The translations under genes and the position numbers were made by a program. Of a stretch of 64,000 nucleotides of DNA, positions 25,309 through 33,818 are shown one piece after another (position 1 is the first letter of the stretch; each line of letters starts with the position of its first letter). The stretch is from Lysobacter solisilvae (lineage in GTDB: Bacteria > Pseudomonadota > Gammaproteobacteria > Xanthomonadales > Xanthomonadaceae). The stretch lies in the NCBI RefSeq assembly GCF_016613535.2, contig NZ_CP071518.1, positions 3,472,001 through 3,536,000 on the forward strand, written 5' to 3'. A model generated the notes under the pieces. The model did not search any database, was not told the origin of the DNA, and saw nothing but the letters and a program-made list of their open reading frames with translations.

Positions 25309-28300
25309 CTAGATCACCGCAGCCGCCCCCTCCCCCACCCGGCCCCTATCCAGCTCCAACTCGAACGCCCCCGCCGACAGCGGGCGGGCGAACAGGAAGC
25401 CCTGCATGTTGCGGCAGCCCATGTCGCTCAGCGCGCCGGCCTGCGCCTCCGTCTCTACGCCCTCCGCCACGACCGAGCACTCCAGTGATTCGGCGATGCC
25501 CAGGATCGCCTGGATCACGGCGCGGCCTTCGTTCTCGTCGGGGAGGCCGTGGACGAAAGCGCGGTCGATCTTGATGGTGTCGAAGCGGAAGTCGGCGAGG
25601 TAGCTGAGGCTGGAGTAGCCGGTGCCGAAGTCGTCTACCGCAAGACGCACGCCGAGGGCGCGGATGCGGTCGACGAGTTGGCGGGAGCGGACGTTCTGGC
25701 CGAGCATCTGGCTTTCGGTGAACTCCACTTCCAGCAGCGATGCGGGCAGGTGGGCGTCGGCGAGGGCGCGTTCGATGTTGTGGACGAGGCGGTCGACGTC
25801 GGCGCGGGCCAGGGACATGTTCACGGCGACGGGGACGGGCTTGAGGCCGGCTTCGTGCCAGGCGCCGACCTGGCGGCAGGCTTCGCGCAGGACCCATTCG
25901 TCGATCGCCATGACCAGGCCGGTTTCTTCCGCCACGGGGATGAAATCACCCGGCGGGATGTCCATGCCGCGCGGATGGTGCCAGCGGACCAGGGCTTCCA
26001 TGCCGACCAGGTCGCGTTCGGGGTAGCGGACCTTGGGCTGGTATTCCAGGAACAGCTGGCCTTCCTTGATCGCGGTGCGCAGTTCGGTCTCCAGGCGCAG
26101 GCGCTGGTCGGCGCGTTCGCCCATGGCGGCGGTGTACAAGCTGAAGCGGCCGCGGCCGGCCTGCTTGGCGTGGTAGAGCGCGGTGTCGGCCTGCTTGATC
26201 AGCAGCTTGGGGTCGGTGCCGTTCTCGGGGAACACGGTGATGCCCACGCTGGCGGAAACGTGCAGCGTGCGCTTGCCGTATTGCAGGGGCTGTTCGATGG
26301 TGCGGATGAGCTGTTCGGCGGTGCGCTCGAGCTGTTCCTGGCCGGCCACGCGCGGCAGCAGCAGGACGAACTCGTCGCCGCCCTGCCGGCTCACGACATC
26401 GGTTTCGCCGACCGCGCGCTCGAGGCGGTCGGCGACCTTGCGCAGCACCCAGTCGCCGGCGTGGTGGCCCAGCGAGTCGTTGATGTGCTTGAACAGGTCC
26501 AGGTCGACGAACAGCAGGGCGCCGTTGCAGACCTCTATGGCCTTTTCGCAACTGAGCAGCCATTCGGCCAGGCGCTCCTGCAGCAGGCGGCTGTTGGGCA
26601 GGCCGGTCAGGTGGTCGTGCTGCGCCAGGTAGGCCATGCGCTGCGCCATCGCGTGCGTCTGGCTGATGTCGCGCACCACCATCACGCCGCCGATGACCTG
26701 GCCGTCGTCGTCGCGCAGCGGGGCATCGGAGACTTCGACCTGCAGGCTCTCCTGGCCGGGGCGCCGCAGCAGCAGGTCGGCCTCGTAGATGTCGTCGCCC
26801 GGGCCGCGCCGGGATTCGATGTGCACCGCTTCGGCGCCCGCCTCGTCGGAATCGTAGAGGCGCACGATCTGCTCCAGCGGTTTGCCGACGGCTTCGGTGC
26901 TGGACCAGCCGGTGATGTCCTCGGCGACGCGGTTGAGCGAGGTGACGGCGAGCGCGATGTCGTAGGTCAGCACCGCATCGCCGATCGACTGCAGGGTCAC
27001 GCGTGCCTGCTCGCGCTCACGGCGCAGGTCGTCCTCGGCCTGCTGGCGCCGGCTGACATCGCGGATGCCCGCCACCACCTGCGAGGAGGCGGCGCCGGCG
27101 AGCCGGCTCAGCACCACTTCCACCGGGAACCCGCGGCCATCGGGCCGGCGGCCTTGGAAGGCCAGCACGTCCCAGGTGCGTCCATCCGGGTCACTTTCAT
27201 GCGTGGCGGCCATCGCCTCGGCGAGGCGTTCGGGATCGTCGATGAAACGGCCGATCGGCTCGCCCAGCATGGCGTCGCGCGACACGCCGAAGATGCGTTC
27301 GGCCTGTTCGTTGACCAGCACGATGTGCCGGGTCGGCACGTCCACCACGACCATGGCGTCGGGCGCGGACTCCAGCAGGTTGCGGAAGCGGCGGTCGGCC
27401 TCGTGGCGCCAGGTGACGTCATGGCCGAGGACCAGCACGCTGCCGGCGCTGGGCAGCGGTTCGTACACCGCTTCGAGCAGCGTGCCGTCGCCCATGGTGA
27501 CGTCGAAGCGTTGCGGGTGGCCTTCCAGCGCGCGCTCCAGGTGGGGCTGGATCTGTTCGGCCACCTGGTCGCCCAGCAGGTCGCGCGGACGCTTGCCGAT
27601 GATGGCTTCCGGCGGCAGGCCGTAGGTGGCCTGGTATTTCGCGTTGACGAAGCGGTAGCGCAGGTCCTTGCCGATTTCCGCGACGAACGCAGGCATCGCG
27701 TCGGTGAGGATGCGCACGCGTTCGCCGGCGCGGATGGCGCGATAGCGCTCGCGGTTGCGCTGGCTGCTCATGAACGCGACCAGCAGCGGGCCCACGGCGC
27801 AGATGCAGCTCGACAGCCACATGTCGACCAGCGCCACGCCCTCGCCGGCCGCGCGCAGCACAGGCAGGTAGCCGCGATGGTGGGCGTCGACCACGAACAG
27901 CACACTGGCGATCATCAGGGCGTTGCACAGCGCGGTGCCGAGCACGCCGGTGCGCACCGCCACCATCAGCAGCGGCAGCGAAATCAGCACGAACGGATGG
28001 CGCGCGTAGACCAGGCTGGCAATCACCACCAGCACCGTCATCGTCGCCAGGGACCAGAACTCGGGCGCCTGGGGGCCGATGGTCAGCCGTTTCAACTTCG
28101 TTCGGTCCAGCGCCCAGAGCAGCGGCAGGCCGACGAACATGCCGAAGGCGTCCGCGCGCCACCAGTCGACCCACAGCCGCGTCCAGGGCACGTCGGTCAC
28201 CAGCCAGCGGGTCCAGGCGCCAAAGGCCGCCGCGAAGGCAGGCACGACGAGCACGCACAGCACGAGGAAGGCGAACACGTCGCGGTCGGCCAGCGGCTTG

Positions 28301-28623
28301 CCCGGGCGCAGGCCGAGGCGCCGGATCACCGCGCAGACGGCGTAGATCTCGAAGGCGCTGGTCAGGCCGCCGAGGAAGGCCAGGTCCACCCGGCGCTGGA
28401 GCGCCACGCCGTTGAGCGTCACCGCGAGCACGACCGCCGCCAGCAGCCACGGCAGGCGGACATGGGGGCGATGCACGGCGTAGCCGATGACCAGCGCGTT
28501 GGCGATCCAGATCGACGCGACGCCCCCGCTGGCCAGCTCGATCTGGAACGTCGACCACGCGACCACCCAGTAGCAGGCCGTAACGATCGCAAACCGCATC
28601 AGCTGCTGCATGCCGGCCGCCAT
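25309..28623 (-). CDS. Membrane sensor diguanylate cyclase/phosphodiesterase (MASE1-PAS-PAS-PAS-GGDEF-EAL)
   Basis: This is a 1104-residue cyclic-di-GMP enzyme. The first ~290 residues are a MASE1-like sensor with about eight membrane segments. Then come three PAS-type domains (about 310-420, 425-540, 555-665), a GGDEF domain (about 670-835) with intact signature RQGGDEF, and an EAL domain (about 850-1095) with MEALVRW, the NMSLARAD Asn, DDFGTGYSSL, the IKIDRAF Lys and EGVETEAQ. Both active sites look complete. The inhibitory RxxD site five residues before GGDEF reads GETD, so product inhibition is probably lost. It could make or degrade c-di-GMP depending on signal. Start MAAGMQQ or the internal MQQLM are both possible. 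Confidence 0.93.
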   Translation of the reverse strand: MAAGMQQLMRFAIVTACYWVVAWSTFQIELASGGVASIWIANALVIGYAVHRPHVRLPWLLAAVVLAVTLNGVALQRRVDLAFLGGLTSAFEIYAVCAVIRRLGLRPGKPLADRDVFAFLVLCVLVVPAFAAAFGAWTRWLVTDVPWTRLWVDWWRADAFGMFVGLPLLWALDRTKLKRLTIGPQAPEFWSLATMTVLVVIASLVYARHPFVLISLPLLMVAVRTGVLGTALCNALMIASVLFVVDAHHRGYLPVLRAAGEGVALVDMWLSSCICAVGPLLVAFMSSQRNRERYRAIRAGERVRILTDAMPAFVAEIGKDLRYRFVNAKYQATYGLPPEAIIGKRPRDLLGDQVAEQIQPHLERALEGHPQRFDVTMGDGTLLEAVYEPLPSAGSVLVLGHDVTWRHEADRRFRNLLESAPDAMVVVDVPTRHIVLVNEQAERIFGVSRDAMLGEPIGRFIDDPERLAEAMAATHESDPDGRTWDVLAFQGRRPDGRGFPVEVVLSRLAGAASSQVVAGIRDVSRRQQAEDDLRREREQARVTLQSIGDAVLTYDIALAVTSLNRVAEDITGWSSTEAVGKPLEQIVRLYDSDEAGAEAVHIESRRGPGDDIYEADLLLRRPGQESLQVEVSDAPLRDDDGQVIGGVMVVRDISQTHAMAQRMAYLAQHDHLTGLPNSRLLQERLAEWLLSCEKAIEVCNGALLFVDLDLFKHINDSLGHHAGDWVLRKVADRLERAVGETDVVSRQGGDEFVLLLPRVAGQEQLERTAEQLIRTIEQPLQYGKRTLHVSASVGITVFPENGTDPKLLIKQADTALYHAKQAGRGRFSLYTAAMGERADQRLRLETELRTAIKEGQLFLEYQPKVRYPERDLVGMEALVRWHHPRGMDIPPGDFIPVAEETGLVMAIDEWVLREACRQVGAWHEAGLKPVPVAVNMSLARADVDRLVHNIERALADAHLPASLLEVEFTESQMLGQNVRSRQLVDRIRALGVRLAVDDFGTGYSSLSYLADFRFDTIKIDRAFVHGLPDENEGRAVIQAILGIAESLECSVVAEGVETEAQAGALSDMGCRNMQGFLFARPLSAGAFELELDRGRVGEGAAAVI

Positions 28624-28820
28624 CCCAGGGAGGGGGTCCAGCGGAGGAGTGTGCCGGGCTTACTGTTGTGAAGGTGTCGTTGGGGGGCGAGCTCCCTCCC
28701 CCGCTCTGCGGGGGAGGGTTGGGGTTGGGGCCGCAGGTCGCGGTGCTCCTGTTGCGTGCGACATATTGATTCACCCAGATGCGGTAGCTGCCGTTGCCCG
28801 GGCTACGAACAGGTGGCGCG

Positions 28821-29062
28821 GTTCGCGGCGATCGTCTGCCCCCATCCCAACCTTCCCCCGCGAAGCGGGGGAAGGGGCTGATGCGCGGCGATCGTTGGCC
28901 CCCATCCCAACCTTCCCCCGCGAAGCGGGGGAAGGGGCTGATGCGCGGCGATCGTTGGCCCCCATCCCAACCTTCCCCCGCGAAGCGGGGGAAGGGGCTG
29001 ATGCGCGGCGATCGTTGGCCCCCATCCCAACCTTCCCCCGCGGAGCGGGGGAAGGGGCCAAG
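28821..29062. repeat. 60-bp tandem repeat, about four copies
   Basis: A 60-bp unit repeats head to tail with almost no variation: positions 28861-28920, 28921-28980 and 28981-29040 are identical except near the ends, with diverged copies on each side. Each unit contains the hairpin CCTTCCCCCGC-GAA-GCGGGGGAAGG. Related single hairpins occur at 3031 and 28695. The array is 85 bases before mrfA and downstream of nothing on that strand, so it could affect mrfA transcription. The ORFs through it are artefacts of the period. The rest of 28624-29144 has no gene. Confidence 0.92.
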
Positions 29063-29144
29063 CGCAAGCGGGGGAAGGGTCACGCCCAGTCGCAGCCGAT
29101 GAGACGCCCTCGCCCTACATAGAGCGCTCCTGCTGGAGCCCGCG

Positions 29145-31574
29145 ATGTCGTCCGCACTGAGTCTGTTCGCCCCGCCGCCCCTGCCCGCGCCCAAGGCCGA
29201 TGGCGGTGCGCTCGCCACGCGCCTGGCCGGCAAGCACGCCGGGCTGGTCACCGGCCATTTCGTGCTGCCGGGGCGCGAGGGCGTCTACGCCGACCTGCCC
29301 GCGGACCTGCCGGAGGCGCTTGCCGCGGCCCTGAGGGCCCGGGGGGTCGGCCGGCTCTATGCCCACCAGGCCCAGGCCTGGGACGCCGTGCAGCGCGGCG
29401 GGCACGTCGTCATCGCCACGCCCACGGCCTCGGGAAAGTCGCTGTGCTACACGCTGCCGGTGGTGGCCGGGGCGATGACGCGGCAGGCCAAAGCGCTTTA
29501 CCTGTTCCCGACCAAGGCCCTCGCCCAGGACCAGGTCGCCGAGCTGCTGGAACTCAACCGCGCGGGCAACCTGGGCCTGCGGCCGGCGACCTTCGACGGC
29601 GATACGCCCGGCGACCAGCGGCAGGCGATCCGGCTCAATGGCGACATCGTGGTGAGCAACCCGGACATGCTGCACCAGGGGATCCTGCCGCACCACACGA
29701 AGTGGGCGCAGTTCTTCGAAGGCCTGCAGTACGTCGTGATCGACGAGATCCACAGCTATCGCGGCGTGTTCGGCTCGCACCTGGCCAACGTGCTGCGGCG
29801 CCTGCGGCGGGTGTGCGCGTTCTACGGGGCGTCGCCGCAGTTCATCCTGTGCTCGGCGACGATCGGCAATCCGCAGGCGCATGCGGAGGCCCTGCTGGAA
29901 GGCGAGGTCACCGCGATCACCGAATCCGGCGCGCCGACCGGGGACAAGCACGTGCTGCTGTGGAACCCGCCGGTGGTGAACCCGGACCTGGGGCTGCGGG
30001 CGTCGGCGCGCTCGCAGAGCAACAAGATCGCGCGCACGGCGATCCGCGCGGGCCTGAAGACGCTGGTGTTCGCGCAGTCGCGCACGATGGTCGAGGTGCT
30101 GACCAAGTACCTGAAGGACGTCTTCGACAGCGACCCGCGCAAGCCGGCGCGCATCCGCGCCTATCGCGGCGGCTACCTGCCCACGGAGCGGCGCGAGGCC
30201 GAACGCGCGATGCGGGCCGGCACGATCGACGGGATCGTGTCGACCTCGGCGCTGGAGCTGGGCGTGGACATCGGCAGTCTCGATGTCGTCGTGCTCAACG
30301 GGTATCCGGGCTCGGTCGCGGCGACCTGGCAGCGCTTCGGGCGTGCGGGCCGGCGGCAGCAGGCTTCCGTGGGCGTGCTGGTGGCCAGTTCCGATCCGCT
30401 GGACCAGTACGTGGTGCGGCATCCGGAGTTCTTCAGCGCCGCCACGCCGGAGCAGGCGCGCATCGCGCCGGACCAGCCGGTGATCCTGCTCGACCACATC
30501 CGCTGCGCGGCCTTCGAACTGCCCTTCCTGAAGGGCGAGCGCTTCGGGCCGGCGGCGCCTTGCGGGGTCGACCCCACGGTGTACCTGGAACTGCTGGCGC
30601 AGGACGGCGTGGTGCATGGCGAGGGCGACCGCTGGGAGTGGATCGCCGACAGCTATCCGGCCAATGCGGTGAGCCTGCGCTCGGTGGCGGACGGCAACTT
30701 CGTGGTGGTGGACCGCACCGATGGGCGGCAGGTGATCATCGCCGAGGTGGATTTCTCGTCAGCGCCGCTGATGCTGTACGAGGGCGCGATCCACATGGTG
30801 CAGTCCACGCCCTACCAGGTGGAACGGCTGGACTGGGAAGGCCGCAAGGCCTACGTCACGCGCACGCACGTGGACTACTACACCGACGCGATCGACTACA
30901 CCAAGCTCAAGGTGCTGGAGCGATTCGACGGCGGCATCGCCGGCGCGGGCACCTGCCACCACGGCGAGGTGCATGTGGTGCGGCGTGTGGCCGGGTACAA
31001 GAAGATCCGCTACTACACGCACGAGAACATCGGCTACGGGCCGGTCACCCTGCCCGACCAGGAGATGCACACCAGTGCGCTGTGGTGGCAGCTGCCGCAG
31101 GGCGAGCTGGATGCGCGCTTCGCGTCCCGGCAGGACGCGCTCGACGGCTTCCTGGGCGCGGCGTACGCGCTGCACGTGGTGGCCAAGGTGGCGGTGATGG
31201 CCGACGCCGCCGACCTGCAGAAGGCGGTGGGCAGCGGCGATGGCGCGTGGTCGGCGCATACCGACCGCAACGGCCGCGGCCAGCTGCGCGCCACGGATGG
31301 ACAGGCGATGGAGCTGGCGGGGATCGACGCGCAGGAGCGCTTCGTGCCGACGGTGTACCTCTACGACAACTACCCCGGCGGCGTGGGCCAGAGCGAACCG
31401 CTGTGGCATCGCCAGCACGAGCTGATCGTGCGCGCGCGCGAGCTGGTGGAGCGCTGCGACTGCAAGGCGGGCTGCCCCGCCTGCGTGGGTCCGGTGCTGG
31501 CGGCGCAGGAGGATGTGGAGACGACGCCGCGGGCGCTGGCGTTGCGGGTGTTGTCGGCGTTGGAGGGGGCGTGA
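29145..31574 (+). CDS. MrfA/YprA-like DEAD/DEAH-box DNA repair helicase
   Basis: This 809-residue SF2 helicase belongs to the YprA/MrfA family. Motif I is TPTASGKSLCYTLP (about residue 92), motif II VIDEIHSYRG (about 200), and motif VI is in RFGRAGRRQQ (about 398). The C-terminal DUF1998 region ends with the four-Cys zinc motif CDCKAGCPACVG. In Bacillus subtilis, MrfA with the exonuclease MrfB repairs mitomycin C lesions independently of UvrABC. Here a MrfB-like gene lies 1.1 kb downstream on the same strand with only repeats between. Length agrees with the family. Confidence 0.92.
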   Translation: MSSALSLFAPPPLPAPKADGGALATRLAGKHAGLVTGHFVLPGREGVYADLPADLPEALAAALRARGVGRLYAHQAQAWDAVQRGGHVVIATPTASGKSLCYTLPVVAGAMTRQAKALYLFPTKALAQDQVAELLELNRAGNLGLRPATFDGDTPGDQRQAIRLNGDIVVSNPDMLHQGILPHHTKWAQFFEGLQYVVIDEIHSYRGVFGSHLANVLRRLRRVCAFYGASPQFILCSATIGNPQAHAEALLEGEVTAITESGAPTGDKHVLLWNPPVVNPDLGLRASARSQSNKIARTAIRAGLKTLVFAQSRTMVEVLTKYLKDVFDSDPRKPARIRAYRGGYLPTERREAERAMRAGTIDGIVSTSALELGVDIGSLDVVVLNGYPGSVAATWQRFGRAGRRQQASVGVLVASSDPLDQYVVRHPEFFSAATPEQARIAPDQPVILLDHIRCAAFELPFLKGERFGPAAPCGVDPTVYLELLAQDGVVHGEGDRWEWIADSYPANAVSLRSVADGNFVVVDRTDGRQVIIAEVDFSSAPLMLYEGAIHMVQSTPYQVERLDWEGRKAYVTRTHVDYYTDAIDYTKLKVLERFDGGIAGAGTCHHGEVHVVRRVAGYKKIRYYTHENIGYGPVTLPDQEMHTSALWWQLPQGELDARFASRQDALDGFLGAAYALHVVAKVAVMADAADLQKAVGSGDGAWSAHTDRNGRGQLRATDGQAMELAGIDAQERFVPTVYLYDNYPGGVGQSEPLWHRQHELIVRARELVERCDCKAGCPACVGPVLAAQEDVETTPRALALRVLSALEGA

Positions 31575-31598
31575 GGGCCAGGCGAGAGAGCCCAGGAC

Positions 31599-32690
31599 AT
31601 TCCGTAATGCCCGCGCAGGCGGGCATCCATGGACGTAGGTTTTTCGGGAGGAGAAACGCGTGGGCTCAGACATCTCGTCATGCCCGCGCAGGCGGGCATC
31701 CATGGACATGGGGGTTTGCTGGAAGGAAAACGAGTGGGCTGACACCCCTCGTCATGCCCGCGTACGCGGGCATCCAGTGGCGTGGCTCTTCGGGGCCCAC
31801 GCAAAAGTCACTGGATCCCCGCGTTCGCGGGGATGACGACCAAGAAGCGTTCGCCTACGCGGGGACGACCAGCAGAACAACGTCCATGGATGACCAGCTT
31901 CGCTGTTGAGAAGCGCTTCCCGCCTGCGCGGGGATGACGAGCAAAGGGACGTAGGTTTGCGAGGGAAGCGAGCGGGCCTAAACCTCCCGTCATGCCCGCG
32001 AAGGCGGGCATCCATGGACGTAGGTTTTTTCTGGAATAGAAGCGGGTGGCTCAGACATCTCGTCATGCCCGCGAACGCGGGCATCCAGTGGCGTGGCTCT
32101 TCGGGGCCCACGCAAAAGTCACTGGATCCCCGCGTACGCGGGGATGACGACCAAGAAGCGTTCGCCTACGCGGGGATGACCGGCAGAACAACGTCCATGG
32201 ATCCCCGCCTGCGCGGGGATGACGAGCAAAGGGGCGTAGGTTTGCGAGGGAAGCGAGCGGGCCTAAACCTCCCGTCATGCCCGCGAAGGCGGGCATCCAT
32301 GGACGTAGGTTTTTTCTGGAAGAGAAGCGGGTGGGCTTAGACATCTCGTCATGCCCGCGAACGCGGGCATTCAAACGGCTCGTCATGCCCGCGCAGGCGG
32401 GCGTCCAAATGGCTCGTCATCCCCGCGAAGGCGGGCATCCATGGACGTGGGGGTTTGCTGGAAGGAAAACGAGTGGGCTTACACCCCTCGTCATGCCCGC
32501 GAACGCGGGCATCCAGTGGCGTGGCTCTTCGGGGCCACGCAAAAGTCACTGGATCCCCGCGTACGCGGGGATGACGAGCAAGAACAACGTCCATGGATGA
32601 CCAGCTTCGCTGTTGAGAAGCGCTTCCCGCCTGCGCGGGGATGACGAGCAAATACAACGCCCCGCCTGCGCGGGAATGACGAATACGAGG
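31599..32690. repeat. Repeat-filled intergenic region with a ~300-bp segmental duplication
   Basis: No gene is visible from 31575 to 32703. The stretch holds about 15 REP-like units of two subtypes, TGCCCGCGNANGCGGGCAT and TCCCCGCGTNCGCGGGGA, in alternating orientation. About 31751-32060 is repeated as 32062-32346 with few changes. The first copy is 26 bp longer because one REP (31884-31940) contains the segment GACCAGCTTCGCTGTTGAGA. A third partial copy runs from about 32430 to 32650. Confidence 0.9.
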
Positions 32691-32703
32691 TAACGCGCAC
32701 CGC

Positions 32704-33666
32704 ATGACACTCACCCTCGCCAAGCTCCAGCAACTCAAGCGCCAGGCCGGTGGAATGGCGGGGGCAGTGGGCGGGCCTGCGCCGAGCGAAGTGACGCCGG
32801 TGACGGCAATCTCCCCGTTCGACTCGCTGCCAACGGCACCGGCCCCGACCACCCCGCCCCTGCTCGGCCTCGACAACCTGCGCCAGTTGCTGCGCCTGCG
32901 CACGCCGGCGCCGTTGCGCGTGCGCGTGCCGCAGGACCGCTCGCTGCCGGGGGAGGAGATCGCGCCGGGCCTCCATCTCACCCAGGCCACGCTGCCCGAG
33001 GACGCCCTGCCCGCGCACCTCGACGGCAGCTTCGACCGCAAGGAGCCGATCGCCACCGCCCACCTGCTGTTCTTCGACACCGAGACCACCGGCCTGGCCG
33101 GCGGCACCGGCACGCGGGCTTTCATGATCGGGGCGTCCGACTGGCACCAGGGCGCGCTGCGCATCCGCCAGCTCACCATCGCCAACACCTCGGCCGAGCG
33201 CGCGATGCTCGAGGTGTTCCGCACCTGGCTGACACCCGACACGGTGCTGTGCAGCTACAACGGCAAGTGCTTTGATGCGCCGCTGCTGGCCACGCGCTAC
33301 CGGCTGGCGCGCATGCGCAATCCGCTCGCCGACCTGCCTCACGTCGACCTGCTCTATCCGACGCGGCGGCGCTACCGCGGCGTCTACGAGAACTGCCGGC
33401 TGGCCACCATCGAACGCCAGGTGCTGCGCGTGGTGCGCGAGGACGACCTGCCCGGTTCGCAGGCGCCGGCCGCGTGGCTGGACTACCTGCGCGGGGGCGG
33501 CAGCGGGATGCTGCGGCGCGTGCTGGCGCACAACCACCAGGACGTGGTGTCGCTGGCGGCGCTGCTGCGCCATCTCAGTGCGGCGACGGTGGCCGACGCG
33601 CTGGCGGCCGCGGCAGCGGCAGAGGCGGAGGCGGGCATGCAGGATGCCGGGGCGTTGCGACTGTGA
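32704..33666 (+). CDS. MrfB/YprB-like RNase H-fold exonuclease
   Basis: This 320-residue protein has an RNase H-like (DnaQ-type) nuclease domain in residues about 110-300. The metal-binding residues are visible in LLFFDTETTGLAGGTG (Asp, Glu), LCSYNGKCFDAPLL (Asp) and LAHNHQDVVSLAALL (Asp). The first 100 residues are Pro/Ala-rich with a conserved-looking LDNLRQLLRLRTPAPLRV element. This is the MrfB/YprB architecture, whose B. subtilis member is an exonuclease acting with MrfA on mitomycin C adducts. Placement downstream of a MrfA-like helicase supports the assignment. The start follows a GAGG-type ribosome site. Confidence 0.88.
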   Translation: MTLTLAKLQQLKRQAGGMAGAVGGPAPSEVTPVTAISPFDSLPTAPAPTTPPLLGLDNLRQLLRLRTPAPLRVRVPQDRSLPGEEIAPGLHLTQATLPEDALPAHLDGSFDRKEPIATAHLLFFDTETTGLAGGTGTRAFMIGASDWHQGALRIRQLTIANTSAERAMLEVFRTWLTPDTVLCSYNGKCFDAPLLATRYRLARMRNPLADLPHVDLLYPTRRRYRGVYENCRLATIERQVLRVVREDDLPGSQAPAAWLDYLRGGGSGMLRRVLAHNHQDVVSLAALLRHLSAATVADALAAAAAAEAEAGMQDAGALRL

Positions 33667-33818
33667 ATGGGGGGTTCCTGCGGGCTTGGGTTGCATCCAG
33701 GGCTCGGTGGCGTCGTGGTTTGCCTTCGTCGCGCGTTGCGACGCGTTTGGGCTACTCGTTGCTGTGTTTTCATCGGGGCGCGCTACCATCTTCTCAGGCC
33801 CCCGCCGGCATCTCCCCC

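Noticed and set aside
28821..29062. CRISPR array at the 60-bp tandem repeat
   Set aside because: The whole 60-bp unit is identical from copy to copy, so there are no spacers.
28771..29102. Repetitive ORFs in the 60-bp repeat
   Set aside because: 60 bp is twenty codons, so open frames are automatic. The peptides are perfect repeats with no start signals.
31599..32690. CRISPR array
   Set aside because: The repeats are palindromic REPs in alternating orientation with irregular spacing and repeated, not unique, intervening DNA. No cas genes are present.
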